Of a stretch of 64,000 bases of DNA, positions 1 through 11,063 are shown piece by piece. Under the pieces are notes generated by a model that had not been told where the DNA came from, ran no database searches, and was given only the letters and a program-made list of their open reading frames with translations. Source of the stretch: Toxorhynchites rutilus septentrionalis (lineage: Eukaryota; Arthropoda; Insecta; Diptera; Culicidae); the NCBI RefSeq assembly GCF_029784135.1, contig NC_073745.1:197621807-197685806 (forward strand). The letters run 5' to 3'. How positions within the stretch are numbered: the first letter of the stretch is position 1; the number at the start of each line of letters is the position of its first letter. The position numbers were made by a program, and so were the translations under genes.

Positions 1-1249
1 TCTTCTATGAAAAACTGGCATTTGTATGGTATGTTTTTCTTTGACAAAAACTTTGTATTTTTTAAATGAATTACATCTCGAAAAAATCGCAATTTGTACA
101 AAAATTTGTCCCATGAGTGACATTCGTGAGTTTGTTCGAATATTCATCAAAATTATGAAATAATTTAAATTCTAATAATTTAAGTTCTACACTGAATAGA
201 GGCGAATGAACTGAAAAGTTTAAAACCTCTATAATTCATCACGTTCGTTCTACACTGAAGAAAAAAACAATCACAAAGTGAAAACTCGTAGTCTATTTAA
301 AAATGAATCTAATGGACGAAAGATGAGAGACTATATCCTTAGTTACAAATTGTCTGTATACGAAAAAAATATTTCAGACATTTGATACCTTTTTTGAACT
401 TTTTTATTATTCGAATTATTAGAAACGAGATACAACTACTCCTGAACACATGTGTCCAGCAAACATTGTTTGTCGAACGCTCCACTGAATAACTCACTTT
501 CGTTTGTTCGAATATGGTCTTGCCGAAGTCAGTGGCATTCGTTTGTTGTTACATCCTACGAATCATGACACAAATGGGAACGAGATCTTATCTTCAGTTC
601 ATGAAACACAATCATGCGAACCAAAACGTTATGATCGCTTTCAATGCCGAAAGCTTATACTCTTCTTTAGCTTTAGCCGTTCGTGCCCCTAAGTACAGGT
701 CCTTATACTTTTTTCTTTACAAAATGAGATAAAGTCCAAGTTAAGTTACTTTGCGTTAAGTTGTGTACGCTCATTTTGCGATTCAAGGGAGAATTTGTAA
801 TCAAATGTGTGGCCCTTCATTTGAAACCATTAAAGGAAATTCCGAAATGACCCTTTGGAAAAAATAAAATTTTCATTTGCTTTTGATTGTGTTGCTTTTT
901 TTCAATTTAAAAATTCAAAAGTTAATAACTGGTCAAAATGACCGGTTCTGGTATGTTCAATTAATATTCTTTGATTTTCTCGCTGTACACAATTTCATTA
1001 ACGTTTTATTTATTTTTCTCTGTTTGCAGGTTGGAACAAACTTTTCGTCGCTGGTGGACTTTCTGTCTAGTATATTCTGAATACATTTAATTATATTTCA
1101 CTAAATCATTTTAACTTTTTCAATTCGAACTATTTTGTTTTGTGTTTTTCTTCGCTTTCATTGGAGCACGAATGCAATGACCGAAGGTACGTTCATAATA
1201 ACTACGCCTTTGTATTGGGCTTGCCCCTACGGTGATAACAACTCTTTTT
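1..1249. other. Gene-poor AT-rich DNA
   Basis: No convincing gene is visible. A short hairpin-like motif (AGAGGC ... CCTCT) lies at 198-230 and recurs elsewhere in the window. A good splice-acceptor-like tract ends in TTTGCAG at 1023-1029 and is followed by 16 open codons to TGA at 1078-1080. This could be the last exon of a gene entering from the left, but coding content is too short to judge. Confidence 0.4.
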
Positions 1250-2135
1250 GAAAACACAAACCGCACTTGGATTCTAGTTCCATAAATGTAGTCTAGTCGC
1301 ACAGGAATATTGAACGAAAAGTGAAAACATGTTGATTTTGAAAAATCATAACTCAAAAACGAAAAATAACACCTCTCTGATATTCGGATATGTTATGTGA
1401 AAAAACCTCACTTTTCAAGATTGAAATATAAACATGTACCAAATATGCCCTTGGTCCTAAGACCATGTAAACTATGAAAAGCAATTACAATCAATGGTTA
1501 CGAAAACAAAATCCGTTTTTTTTGCAAGTGTTATATTTTTCAAACAAAACTAACTCATTGGCTTTAATTTGATATATCAATCATCTGAATCGGTCCAGTA
1601 AAAAAGGTTATGAATTTTCGTGGTGGGAAAAATGGATAAGAAATTATTTTACGGACCATCGGTTTATTTTGAAAAATCATAATTCAAGAACAAAAAATAA
1701 TGCTCTTCTAATTTTTGAATAGGGCGTGCAAAAAAACCTCAGCTTTCGAGAAAAAAATATATAAAAATATAGCGCCCTTGGTCCCGAGACCATGTAAACT
1801 ATAAAGAACAAATACAATCAATAATTACGGAAATTAAATCAATTTTTTTGGTAAGTATAGTATTTTTTCAAAGAAGGCTAGTTTATTGGATTTAATTTGA
1901 TATGCTGATCGTCAAAATCTAGTAGATCAAAAGTTATGAATTTTTGAAAAAAAAAACATTTTTGGAAGAAAAAGTGACAAAAATGATTTTTCGGACCACC
2001 CTAAAATGGAAATGGGCACCCCAATGAAAAGATCAAAAATACGGGTCGAATATTTTGCGAAAAGGAACAAGCTTTTCACGAAAATCTGAGAACCGCTATA
2101 TCGGTTTCACATGGGATGGTTGAATTTGTGTTTCC
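1250..2135 (+). repeat. Degenerate copy of a dispersed foldback repeat
   Basis: Two imperfect direct units about 340 bp apart begin near 1325 and 1665. Both contain the words AAATCATAACTCAA, GACCATGTAAACTAT and GAATCGGTCCAGTA. The right end (about 1990-2135) matches the right terminus of the 987-bp element at 33232-34218, including GAGAACCGCTATATCGGTTT. I read this as an old, internally duplicated relative of that MITE-like family. Confidence 0.7.
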
Positions 2136-2572
2136 ATACCATACAAACTCCCTCCTTAGAAAGGGGGAGAAGTGTCGAACCCCCATAGAAACGTTTATCG
2201 ATCTCTAAAACGTCTATATGCCAAGTTTGCTTCCATTTTATTAGTTCTCGAGTTATCCAACCCCTTTTCTTTAAAGAGGGATGGTCTAACCACCATAGAA
2301 ACCGCCGTATCGGAATTATGCGTTTGGTGCATGATTTTCGGCTGCGCTAAATCCCACGTTTTGATTGGTCCAATTTGCACACTTCCAGTTTTTCCGAGTA
2401 ACATTGTTTGGAAATTGTACGTGCAACAAGTTTAAAAGTCGCTTTCCGCGATTTCAGTGCTTTAGTATTACTCCAGACGACGATCATAGCAACTAAGTTG
2501 CCTACAAGCACTAGGTTGCCATGGGAACGAATATTACTTGAAATTATGACGACGATGTAGGCGACTATGATA

Positions 2573-3847
2573 TTGGGTTGGGGAAAAAGAAGTGTCGTAT
2601 TTGTGATCGAAATTTGACGTTTTATTTAACATACTTAAAATTATCCAATTTAAGTAAAATATGCGTCGTTTTGTTTGCAAACTTGTTGCCATTTAGAAGG
2701 CAACTTCATTATCTCCCCCTTATAAAACCCCCCTCCTTATTTGCAAAAAACTCAGACAGCCAGTTTTCGCAAGCCTCTTTTGAGGCCAACTTAGTATCAC
2801 CAAGAGCGTTTTGCATGGACCGGAAGAGATGATAATCACTTGGAGACAGGTCCGGACTATACGTTGGGTGCAATAGGACATCCCATCCGAGCTCCTGTAG
2901 CTTCTGGCGGGTCATCAAAGATGTGTGAGGCCGAGCGTTGTCCTGGCGGAAAACAACACCATTCCTATTGATCATTTCTGGCCGCTTCTGGTCAATCGCC
3001 TGCTTCAAACGGTCAAGCTGCTCACAGTAGAGAACCGAGTTGAGGGTCTGGCCATAGTTGAACAGCTCAAAGTGGATGATTCCCTTCCAATCCCACCAAA
3101 CATACAGCAAAACCTCCCTGACTGTCAAACCGGGCTTGGTGATGGTTTGGGCCGGCTCACCGCGCTTGGACCACGACTTTTTTCGTACGTGATCCACTTT
3201 TCATCACCAGTCACCATCTTCTTCAAAAATGGGTCGAGTTCGTTCCTTTTCAGCAGTGCATCGCAGGCGTTGATTCGGTCTAAAAGATTTTTTTGTGTCA
3301 ACTCGTGTTGCACCCATACATCCAGCTTTTTTTTAGAATCCAATCTTCTGCAAATGGTTTCAAACGGTTTTATGGTCTATACCCAGTTCCTGGCCAATCG
3401 AGCGAGTGCTCACATGCCGATCAACTTGGATGATTTCAACGATTTTATCGGTTTCCACTACGATTGGCCTACCAGTACAGGGTGTATCTTCGACAGCCAT
3501 CACACCAGAACGAAATCGATCAAACCAACGCTGTACTGTGCGAATCGTTACAGAATCGGGTCCATAAACTACACGGATTTTTTCGGCCGCCTTCGTTGCA
3601 GTTTTACATCGCAGGTAGTAAACACGTAAAATATGGTGAATTTCTTGCTTGGTGGATTCCATCTTTGACGCGCTATAACTTGAGACTGAAAAGGACAATC
3701 ACAACACTGTCAAAACGGCACTTGTAGCACAGATTGTCGTCTTTAAATAGCCGTATAGTATGACCCGATGCGATAAGTACAACACAAGATATGTTGAAGT
3801 GTTGCCATATATTGACAATTTACGACATTTCTTTTTCCCCAACCCAA
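2573..3847 (-). mobile_element. mariner transposon (DD34D), defective
   Basis: The 1275-bp element has 27-bp terminal inverted repeats starting TTGGGTTGGGGAAAAAGAA (one mismatch between ends) and is flanked by TA on both sides (2571-2572 and 3848-3849). Length, TA target and the encoded transposase all fit the mariner family. The transposase runs on the minus strand in three frames, so the copy cannot produce active enzyme, but the ends look intact. Confidence 0.92.
2709..3698 (-). pseudogene. mariner transposase, frameshifted
   Basis: Mariner transposase is a DDE/D recombinase that cuts and pastes its own element. Reading downward, 3698-3360 gives the N-terminal helix-turn-helix region (KMESTKQEIHHILRVYYLRC). 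3343-3125 carries VTGDEKWITY with the first catalytic Asp. 3197-2709 carries FRQDNARPHTS and YSPDLSPSDYHLF with the second and third Asp, separated by 34 residues (DD34D). The three parts are in different frames, so at least two frameshifts have broken the gene. The last segment ends near 2709, just inside the left terminal repeat. The catalytic triad itself is preserved. Confidence 0.9.
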
Positions 3848-5852
3848 TATTTTCACGCGCGAAAAATATCGATTCGGTTTGATGCACTTTTGACAATCTC
3901 TTTGCCTAAACTCGGGCGTTAGCTCATAATGTGAGTTGATGCGTAAAATGAATTATTCTCCATTTACCGATAATAGGCATTAATTTTATATTATATTGTA
4001 TGTTGTTCAGTCAATTTGTGCTCAATTCATGTTTTTATCGTGTAGGTCTCACTACTAACAATTTGTGTAATTGTGGTCCATGATGTCATAATATCGAGTA
4101 TGTTATTTGGTTATGTGAAAATGCAATAAATGAATTTTAATGACTGCTGATTTAGTAAATCGAAAAGGTATACCCACGTAAATCAGATTATGATAGCTTG
4201 AGTAGTCGCGATCTTACAGGGCTATAAATTTATTATAAACAATGTTCCGGACAACGTTGTAACGAAGGAGATAATGCTATTTTTATCTATAATATATGTT
4301 TGTAGTCATATATTAATTTGACTCAGGCTTATTTTTATGTAGGTCTTAACTATTTAGACTTGTTTAAAATGATACATGATAACTCTTTGTCTCCTTCTAC
4401 ATGATTGAATAAACAGAATAAAAGGGTAGCAATTGCTTCAATGGTATTTTTGTGTACATTTTTGAACAGAATGTGGTTCCGAATTCTACTACGTTATGTC
4501 ATCTAACCCATTTAAAGGATACAAGTACCTACAGGAAACGGTTTTTCCAGGGCATCCATTTGATGTATCAATCACTACACACAATCACAGTCCTATGTCA
4601 AGTTCCCGTCCGTGCCCCTAGGCTCAGACCCATAAACTTTTTTTTTATTATTTAACACTACCATTGCGAAGCATGTGTGTAAATAATTCGCCCGTATATC
4701 GTTCACACGAAATGCAGTTGCAAAAAAGAAAAATAATGAGTGCACGAACGAATCATGAATCAACCTTCTTTGGCCGGTTTTAAAGAACCACGCAAGTGAA
4801 GTTGTCTTCACGTGCGGCACCATGTGGCGAATGTAGCACTATCTCACAACCATTTTTCCGGAAATAGCTGCAAAGCCGAAACACATTATCTTATGCTTCA
4901 AATATTTAAATTGATAGCCACAAATGTTCGCGTATCATTCAGAAATGGATTGTCCGATTAGGTCCGCCTATTTTGTTATGCTGTTAGTCCAAATGAAACT
5001 CGTGTTGACGCATTTAGCTTCGTGTTCCGTTTGATGACAATAGAGAAACTATTCATTCATTCTTCTTATAAATTTTTCATTCTTTTATTCATACAGAACA
5101 CAGGAATCCAATGCCAGGGCCCATAGGGAGGCCTGTTCTGAAGTTTGAAATGCATCATCGCTCGATTGTTTCGCTGCTATAATTAACAAACAATACCCAA
5201 TATTCTAATGAAAGGCCTCCAAATTATTATCAAAGAGCTGAATAATAGAAATTTTTCAAATACATCCATAATCAATAAGCAACAAATTACCTAACGTAAT
5301 CCTACATTAACTATGCGGTCGTATCTCGTACTCAACAAACTTTTTTGTCGGAGCAAATTTAGCTTTAGCATTTTCAAGGGAAAATTTTGAAGAATCAGCA
5401 CGGAAAAACAAAGTTAGAATGTATGTTGGAAACAAACAATTGGAATATTAAGAAATGTCCACATTGTTGACGTAGGACTATGCAAATTCGCTTGTTTGTT
5501 ATTCCGGATATTGTTCAGTTAAACTACTTTTCAGTAAATTTTTTTTGTCGTCTTGAAGAAGGTCGTCAATTTGCATGATGTTTTCGCTTGGCGCGTGTCA
5601 TTATTCTCCGTCTTCTTTTCTTTGGTAACGGAGACTTTAAATTTTATGATTCATTCGTCTCTGGCTGCATAAACAAAAGTCAACCGTATAAATGCCAAAA
5701 CAAATACGAGCACTTGACATGTACGAACACTTCCTAATTTTTACGTAGTGATTCACTACCGAATACGAGGGATATAAGCCGGCTTGGTCGAACACCGGTT
5801 TATGTCGACGAACACGTTTTCTCACACAAGCACAAGCATCTCCACACATAAG
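3848..5852. other. Intergenic DNA with dispersed repeat traces
   Basis: No gene seen. A segment near 4984-5035 (TTAGTCCAAATGAAACTCG, then AGCTTCGTGTTCCGTT) is repeated near 11446 and 13050. A core TTGACGTAGGACTATG lies at 5467-5482 and belongs to a motif scattered through the window. The open frames here are short and show no family motif. Confidence 0.5.
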
Positions 5853-5960
5853 GCGACATGCACAAATTACGTAACACTAAAAATCCGGATTTTGGGCCCC
5901 CTCCACCCCCTACGTAACGCAATTTCCTTTCTCTAATACACATTAAGTAACGCAACCTCG
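5853..5960. repeat. Short dispersed repeat
   Basis: The stretch contains two degenerate units with ACGTAAC(A/G)C spacing around a pyrimidine-rich CCCCCTCCACCCCCTACGTA block. It lies just past the poly(A) signal of the minus-strand secreted-protein gene. It looks like a mosquito-type dispersed repeat rather than coding sequence, although it is open on the minus strand. Confidence 0.4.
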
Positions 5961-5988
5961 ATCTGATATTTGTAACATTTAATTTGAT

Positions 5989-5994
5989 TTTATT
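5989..5994 (-). terminator. Poly(A) signal of the 6067-6639 gene
   Basis: AATAAA reads on the minus strand about 73 nt beyond the stop codon, a normal distance for a short 3' UTR. Confidence 0.65.
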
Positions 5995-6066
5995 TACAAC
6001 TCTCCTAAAAACTAGAACAACGGGATCGCATTTTTCCATCCTCAAATTGAACATTTTTCAGTTTTT

Positions 6067-6639
6067 TTACATATAACCGGGTGGCACAAGACCGGGTGGA
6101 GCAATACCAGGCGGGACGATACCGGCCTCCACTGGATCGATTCCTGAAATTCTCAGCGGCAACGGCGCATCAACGAGCTGTCCGCATTCTCTCGACGTGA
6201 CCTCGATTCCTCCCCGCTTTAGCAACTGCACCAGCGTTTTCTTCGGCAGACAACTGTAGACAGTTTTCTCCACCAACCCATAGCATGGCTTAATGCACTC
6301 ATCGTGGGGTGGTCCTGAACATGGTCCTACACAGGGAACCTGACGTTTGTTGGCACTGCCGGACGAAGAAGCCGCTGGCGAGCCCGTCGTTGCGGCGGAG
6401 GGTTTGAACAGTTTCGTGTCGCGTATCAACGGTACAGAAACGGGTGGCATTGCTGACGGGGCGGACTGTTGCTGCTGCTGGCCACCGGTGTTATACTCTT
6501 CCGAACTGTCGAAATGTTTCGTGCCACCGGATAGGGCTCGCTTGATGTACACCGAGTTGGCGGGTTTGCTTTGGCCGTTTACTGCTAATAGGACCATGCC
6601 TAGGACAAGCGTAGCTTGGAGAATCGAAATGGATCCCAT
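6067..6639 (-). CDS. Small secreted Cys-rich protein, paralogue A (190 aa)
   Basis: I do not recognise the family. The protein has a clear signal peptide (residues 1-22, hydrophobic core LVLGMVLLAV, likely cut after NGQ). A low-complexity Ser/Ala/Gln/Pro region (about 30-96) follows, then NKRQ at 97-100, which resembles a dibasic processing site leaving an N-terminal Gln. The C-terminal part has six Cys (103, 107, 115, 119, 130, 152) and the core CYGLVEKTVYSCLPK (119-133) plus LLKRGGIE. It ends in three PPG repeats. The core and NKRQ site are shared with the plus-strand gene at 21715-22149, so selection on the protein is likely. A TATA box and Inr lie just upstream and AATAAA lies downstream. 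It is a single-exon gene. Secretion is well supported; the function is unknown (peptide hormone precursor, eggshell or cuticle protein are only guesses). Confidence 0.85.
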   Translation of the reverse strand: MGSISILQATLVLGMVLLAVNGQSKPANSVYIKRALSGGTKHFDSSEEYNTGGQQQQQSAPSAMPPVSVPLIRDTKLFKPSAATTGSPAASSSGSANKRQVPCVGPCSGPPHDECIKPCYGLVEKTVYSCLPKKTLVQLLKRGGIEVTSRECGQLVDAPLPLRISGIDPVEAGIVPPGIAPPGLVPPGYM

Positions 6640-6661
6640 TGTTTGTGATGATCGAACTGAA

Positions 6662-6697
6662 ACTGATGACCTAAAAAACCGTTTCTACTATTTTATA
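6662..6697 (-). promoter_or_regulatory. TATA box and Inr of the 6067-6639 gene
   Basis: On the minus strand TATAAAATA occupies 6697-6689 and an arthropod initiator TCAGT occupies 6666-6662. The TATA-to-start distance is about 33 nt. Transcription would begin near 6664, giving a 25-nt 5' leader to the ATG at 6639. Confidence 0.75.
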
Positions 6698-7840
6698 CCA
6701 CTTTGGGGCTTTGAATCATTAGTTCGGCTCACATGAATATTTCCATGTCCGTGTAGTTGCTATCACGGGGTGACTGCTATAGGAACGTGCTTTTAGTAGA
6801 TTCGCTCGTATCCGTTTTCCATGTGTCATCGAAACATGGGAATGTTTCATTTGTTTGGACTGTTTGCCGATACAAAATGTACTGTTAATGGTGTGTTTCT
6901 CAATCAAAATACCAAAAAGTGCTTGAGCGTTTTTTTCATTCTAGGTAACCCGTAGTCTTGTTGTGAACTTTTACATCCAGACAGTTAATTGGGCTTCTTC
7001 GAGTGGTTTACATGCCAATGCTTATGGCTCTGGCTGCTATTGCTATTGGGAATATCTGAAATGATAGATCTTATCCTAGGAGTGATTTTAACTGACTGGT
7101 TATTGATGATCTTTACATTTTAATTTCATATTGTATAACAATTTGACAACAATTCAAAAATACATGTTGCATCAAATCATATTCCTTCCTTCAGTGTGAC
7201 AAAACCTAAATGAAATATCGAAGTTTTCAGTTTTAAAATCATAATTTATCACATGACCAATTTTAATTACAGCTGATTTATTATGAGTGCGTATATAAAA
7301 TTCTTCCACTGAATTCTTTCACTGAATGTTGATTACGACTGATTTTTTATAAATGCGTATCAGAAATATTTTCACTGAATAATGCCCTGATTAATAATTC
7401 AATATTAAATATTATTTAATATTAAAAAATCTCTTTGATATTCTTGATATTCATTTTAATTCATTTGAATATATATCAATATATTTTAATATAGACGTTC
7501 AAATTGGAGATATAAATTTTTTAAAAAATATGAAATTTCAATACATTACGAAAACGAAACCACTTGAGAAAAGTAATATAGAATCTCAATGCTATTCTAC
7601 ATGTAAAATTAAATGTAATGTTTTATACTAAGACCACGCTCTCGAGATATAACTTATTAACGAAAATCATATTCGACGATTAATTTCCAGCTTTTTCCGA
7701 TTTTTCTTAAATTTTGTACCAACTTCGTACCAATTTTAAATGCGACTGATTTTTATAAAGAAGTATCCACAAACATTGACCAATTCTTCGGAAAATCGAA
7801 ATTCAGCAGTCTGATTAAAATATGGCTCTCGACAAAGGAA
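6698..7840. other. Intergenic AT-rich DNA
   Basis: No gene or recognisable element was found. The stretch 7380-7560 is extremely AT-rich with ATTTAATATT-like words. It is upstream of the secreted-protein gene and could hold regulatory sites, but none can be named. Confidence 0.4.
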
Positions 7841-8062
7841 TTCACCCGAATTCCACTCACCCGAATGTAACAAATACCAGAAAACGACAGCTACCCGAAT
7901 GTAACATCTACCTGAATTGACACTTACCCGAATGCGACATTTACCCGAATGCAACAATTACCCAAATGTAACATTTACCCGAATGTAACCTTTACTCGAA
8001 TGCGACAGTTACCCTAATGTAACAATTACCCGAATGTAACATCTATCCGAAAGCGACACTTA
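7841..8062. repeat. 17-bp minisatellite, about 13 copies
   Basis: Imperfect head-to-tail units of TTACCCGAATGTAACAA, with variants such as GAATGCGACA, run for about 220 bp with a constant 17-bp period. The minus-strand open frame that covers it (HSGKCRIRV-like repeats) is a by-product of the repeat. Confidence 0.9.
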
Positions 8063-8328
8063 CCCAAAAGAACGATATAATCAAATAATACACAAATTTT
8101 ACTATATTTGTATTTGTATTTGTATATTTAATTCTGATCAGTGTTATATAAAGATCATATTTGTCTCATACTTTCATTTCCATTCAAAAAGTATTTTTCG
8201 TGGGAAGTACAATTCGAGAAATACTGGCATTGAATAAAATCCTTTTCAAAATAATGAAAAGTGAAAGAATGCAGTTTTATAACGTATTATTAAGTCCATC
8301 CATTCTTATGGATGACGCAGCCCGTTTA

Positions 8329-8454
8329 CGAGCGTCGGACGCCATACGTTTATCTGGTGCATCACGTTTGCAACCAGGCAATCAAAATGCACGGCATGCA
8401 TAATTAACCGGGCAAACATGATGCACCAGGTAAACGTATGCAGTCCGACGCTCG
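8329..8454. repeat. Inverted repeat with 36-bp arms
   Basis: The arms 8329-8364 and 8419-8454 are near-perfect reverse complements (CGAGCGTCGGAC... / ...GTCCGACGCTCG) around a 54-nt loop that itself contains CGGCATGCATAATTAACCG. It may be a MITE end pair or a structured transcript. No flanking target duplication is obvious. Confidence 0.8.
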
Positions 8455-9765
8455 CTAACGCTCGGATCCTGACCTGACTAAAGGATCGTCTCCTATGTTT
8501 CAAACAAACCGGGCAATCGGTGGAACACAGGTTTGCTTGCGAGAGGCCGCCGCTTCCGACGGCGGGTCGACGGCCTACTCGATTGCGTCACCTCGGCGGC
8601 TTGGTGTCGCCTCGATTCCTTATACTCGTTAAATGGGGAACTCGCCCCCATTACATTGATCTCAAAATAAATTTCATCACGAAATAATAAACTCATGATA
8701 AAAATTGCGCTGCGGCGGCAAATACGTAAGTACCATTTTTTCTTATCTATTCTTTTCACATTTTCATTAAAAAAATTTATGTTAAAGTTCCCTGTTTAAT
8801 TTTCGGAATATTTCATAACCCTTGCTCATTTTTGAATGATCTCTTGGTCTTAAAGATCAATACGCAAAAGAAAGAAGACAGCATGTCAATTGTGCCTACA
8901 CTAATTTCTAAAAATAACACAGCGAAGTTTTCAACATCTTTTTTCGAATTTCCCCATTACATTATCTCAGTTTACTTCGCAACTTCCTAACAGCAGATTC
9001 GACAAAACTCATAAACTGATTTGTCGGCTTTAAACATGTAACACTTCGATGTCACTCTCTATTCGAATTTCATGAATGCGCAAAAATTGAATAATCGATC
9101 GAAAAAAGTCACCAATGATTCCGAACACACTCCAAAATTCACACAAGCTCTCACCCGGAATAAAAAAACAATAGGATTCAATTTGCTTATTACTTCGAAT
9201 ATTACTTCAGAAAGCGTCGACATTATACAAATAACTCGTAGTAGAAAGTTTTGATAGTTTTGAAAAGGACCGATTGATTTACGTGGTTTTTTTTTGGAAA
9301 CAGCTGAAGATGTTTGAGTCACCCATGATTCATTCTCGGTCTCAGCAAGCATCGCATGTGTTATTCTTCATCTCGGTGTTTTGTATCTATAACAGCTGTC
9401 ACGGCTGTGTTTTTCCTGTTGTCATACACACTACCACAGACGTTTTTATGTTTGTTTCACCAACACCATTATGCCCCATTTTTAACAAACAAAAAACATC
9501 GACTTGGAAAGCTTAAATGTTTTAAAAGAGCATTCGGAATAAAATGATTTCTTTTATGATCGTAATGCACACGTAGTGAAGCGGAAAAATTATTAGATTT
9601 TTTGGTGGAATAAACACAGTGAAGTTGTAAATAAAGATAACTTTCACGTATTAAATATTCATACTAGGTAATAGGAACACACTTTTGGGAATCCGTAGAT
9701 TGCTTGAATGATGGGCGGAGGTGAATGACAGCTGCAGATGAAGCATACTTTGCAAAGCATTCCTA
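8455..9765. other. Intergenic, with a GC-rich block at 8460-8660
   Basis: About 200 bp after the hairpin is markedly GC-rich (GGCCGCCGCTTCCGACGGCG) in contrast to the AT-rich surroundings. It is probably part of the same unidentified element. The rest is AT-rich without recognisable genes; the open frames at 9059-9547 overlap on opposite strands and show no family motif. Confidence 0.4.
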
Positions 9766-11063
9766 AAGGGTGTGTCACATCAAATTGCATCACGGAAAAA
9801 ACGCTGTAGAAATTCGCCCAGTAGACCGATCCTTTTGAAAATTTTAGACAGTAAAATAAAAACTATTAAACAACTTTTGGCATTTTCTTTTCATTCAGAC
9901 TTCGAGTCCAAGCCCGTATGCTCGCACCTTCCTCTTTACCCCGTCCATAAGGTTCTGTACAACGTCAGGTTTTATTTTTTTTTTAACAGAAATCCATTTT
10001 CTCTTGAAGTCCGCCTCCGATTTGACAACTTTTGGGTTCTTCCGGAGGGCCTGCTTCATAATCGCCCAATATTTCTCTATTGGGCGAAGCTCCGGCGCGT
10101 TGGGCGGGTTCATTTCCTTTGGCACGAAGGTGACCCCGTTGGCTCCGTACCACTCCAACACGTCCTTTGAATAGTGGCACGAAGCGAGATCCGGCCAGAA
10201 GATGGTCGGGCCCTCGTGCTGCTTCAATAGTGGTAGTAAGCGCTTCTGTAGGCACTCCTTAAGGTAAACCTGCCCGTTTACCGTGCCGGTCATCACGAAG
10301 GGGGCGCTCCGCTTTCCGCAAGAGTAGATCGCTTGCCACACCATGTACTTCTTGGCAAACTTGGATAGTTTCTGCTTGCGAATCTCCTCCGGAACGCTGA
10401 ATTTGTCCTCTGCGGAGAAGAACAACAGGCCCGGCAGCTGACGAAAGTCCGCTTTGACGTAGGTTTTGTCTTCCATTACCAGGCAATGCGGCTTCGTCAG
10501 CATTTCGGTGTACAGCTTCCAGGCTCGCGTCTTCCTCACCATGTTTTGCCTTTCGTCGTGGTTAGGAGCCTTCTGAACCTTGTATGTACGCAGGCCCTCC
10601 CGCTGCTTGGTCCGCTGGACGAATGAACTTGACAAATTCAGCTTATTGGCGACATCCCGGACCGAACTTCTCGGATCACGTCTAAACTGCTTAACTACGC
10701 GCTTGTGATCTTTTTCACTGACGGAGCATCCATTTTTGCCGTTCTTCACCTTCCGGTCGATGGTTAGGTTCTCGAAGTATCGTTTTAGTACTCTGCTGAC
10801 CGTGGATTGGACGATTCCCAGCATCTTACCGATGTCCCGATGTGACAACTCCGGATTCTCGAAATGAGTGCGCAGGATTAATTCACGACGCTCTTTTTCG
10901 TTCGACGACATTTTTCCAAATTGGCGAAAAATTGACAGTGAAGCATGGCCAACGTGATCTATACACTCTTATCTGATAATAAGCGAAAGCTGAAGATATA
11001 ATTCCTAAAAATTAAATTTCTACAGCGTTTTTTCCGTGATGCAATTTGATGTGACACACCCTT
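9766..11063 (-). mobile_element. ITmD37E-type transposon, copy 1 (apparently complete)
   Basis: The 1298-bp element has about 49-bp identical terminal inverted repeats starting AAGGGTGTGTCACATCAAAT and TA on each side (9764-9765, 11064-11065). It carries one uninterrupted transposase gene on the minus strand. Two other copies lie at 15474-16768 and 43137-44449. Intact ends plus an intact reading frame make this the most plausible autonomous copy. Confidence 0.95.
9895..10911 (-). CDS. ITmD37E-type transposase (338 aa)
   Basis: A cut-and-paste transposase of the IS630-Tc1-mariner superfamily. Residues 1-110 hold two helix-turn-helix units (SHRDIGKMLGIVQSTVSRVL and SSVRDVANKLNLSSSFVQRT) for binding the terminal repeats. 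The catalytic domain shows Asp148 (VMEDKTYV), Asp241 (FWPDLASCHYS) and Glu279 (RPIEKYWA). There are 37 residues between the second and third, which defines DD37E, a type described from mosquitoes. The other copies read VMDDETYV at the first site; the change here keeps the second Asp. Length matches the family and no stop interrupts it. The start MSSNEKERRE is common to all three copies. Activity is inferred, not shown. Confidence 0.92.
   Translation of the reverse strand: MSSNEKERRELILRTHFENPELSHRDIGKMLGIVQSTVSRVLKRYFENLTIDRKVKNGKNGCSVSEKDHKRVVKQFRRDPRSSVRDVANKLNLSSSFVQRTKQREGLRTYKVQKAPNHDERQNMVRKTRAWKLYTEMLTKPHCLVMEDKTYVKADFRQLPGLLFFSAEDKFSVPEEIRKQKLSKFAKKYMVWQAIYSCGKRSAPFVMTGTVNGQVYLKECLQKRLLPLLKQHEGPTIFWPDLASCHYSKDVLEWYGANGVTFVPKEMNPPNAPELRPIEKYWAIMKQALRKNPKVVKSEADFKRKWISVKKKIKPDVVQNLMDGVKRKVRAYGLGLEV

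Noticed and set aside
504..732. Two overlapping short ORFs near the left edge
   Set aside because: Overlapping frames in AT-rich DNA, no motif; a nearby sequence recurs around 4600, suggesting repeat DNA.
2925..3629. Plus-strand ORF of 234 codons
   Set aside because: Opposite-strand shadow of the mariner transposase.
6347..6736. Plus-strand ORF of 129 codons over the secreted-protein gene
   Set aside because: Shadow of the minus-strand gene, which has the signal peptide, a paralogue, TATA/Inr and a poly(A) signal.
7736..7957. Minus-strand ORF of 73 codons
   Set aside because: It follows the 17-bp minisatellite and its peptide is just the repeat translated.
9772..10170. Plus-strand ORF at the end of ITmD37E copy 1
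   Set aside because: Starts in the terminal repeat and is antisense to the transposase; the same shadow occurs in copies 2 and 3.
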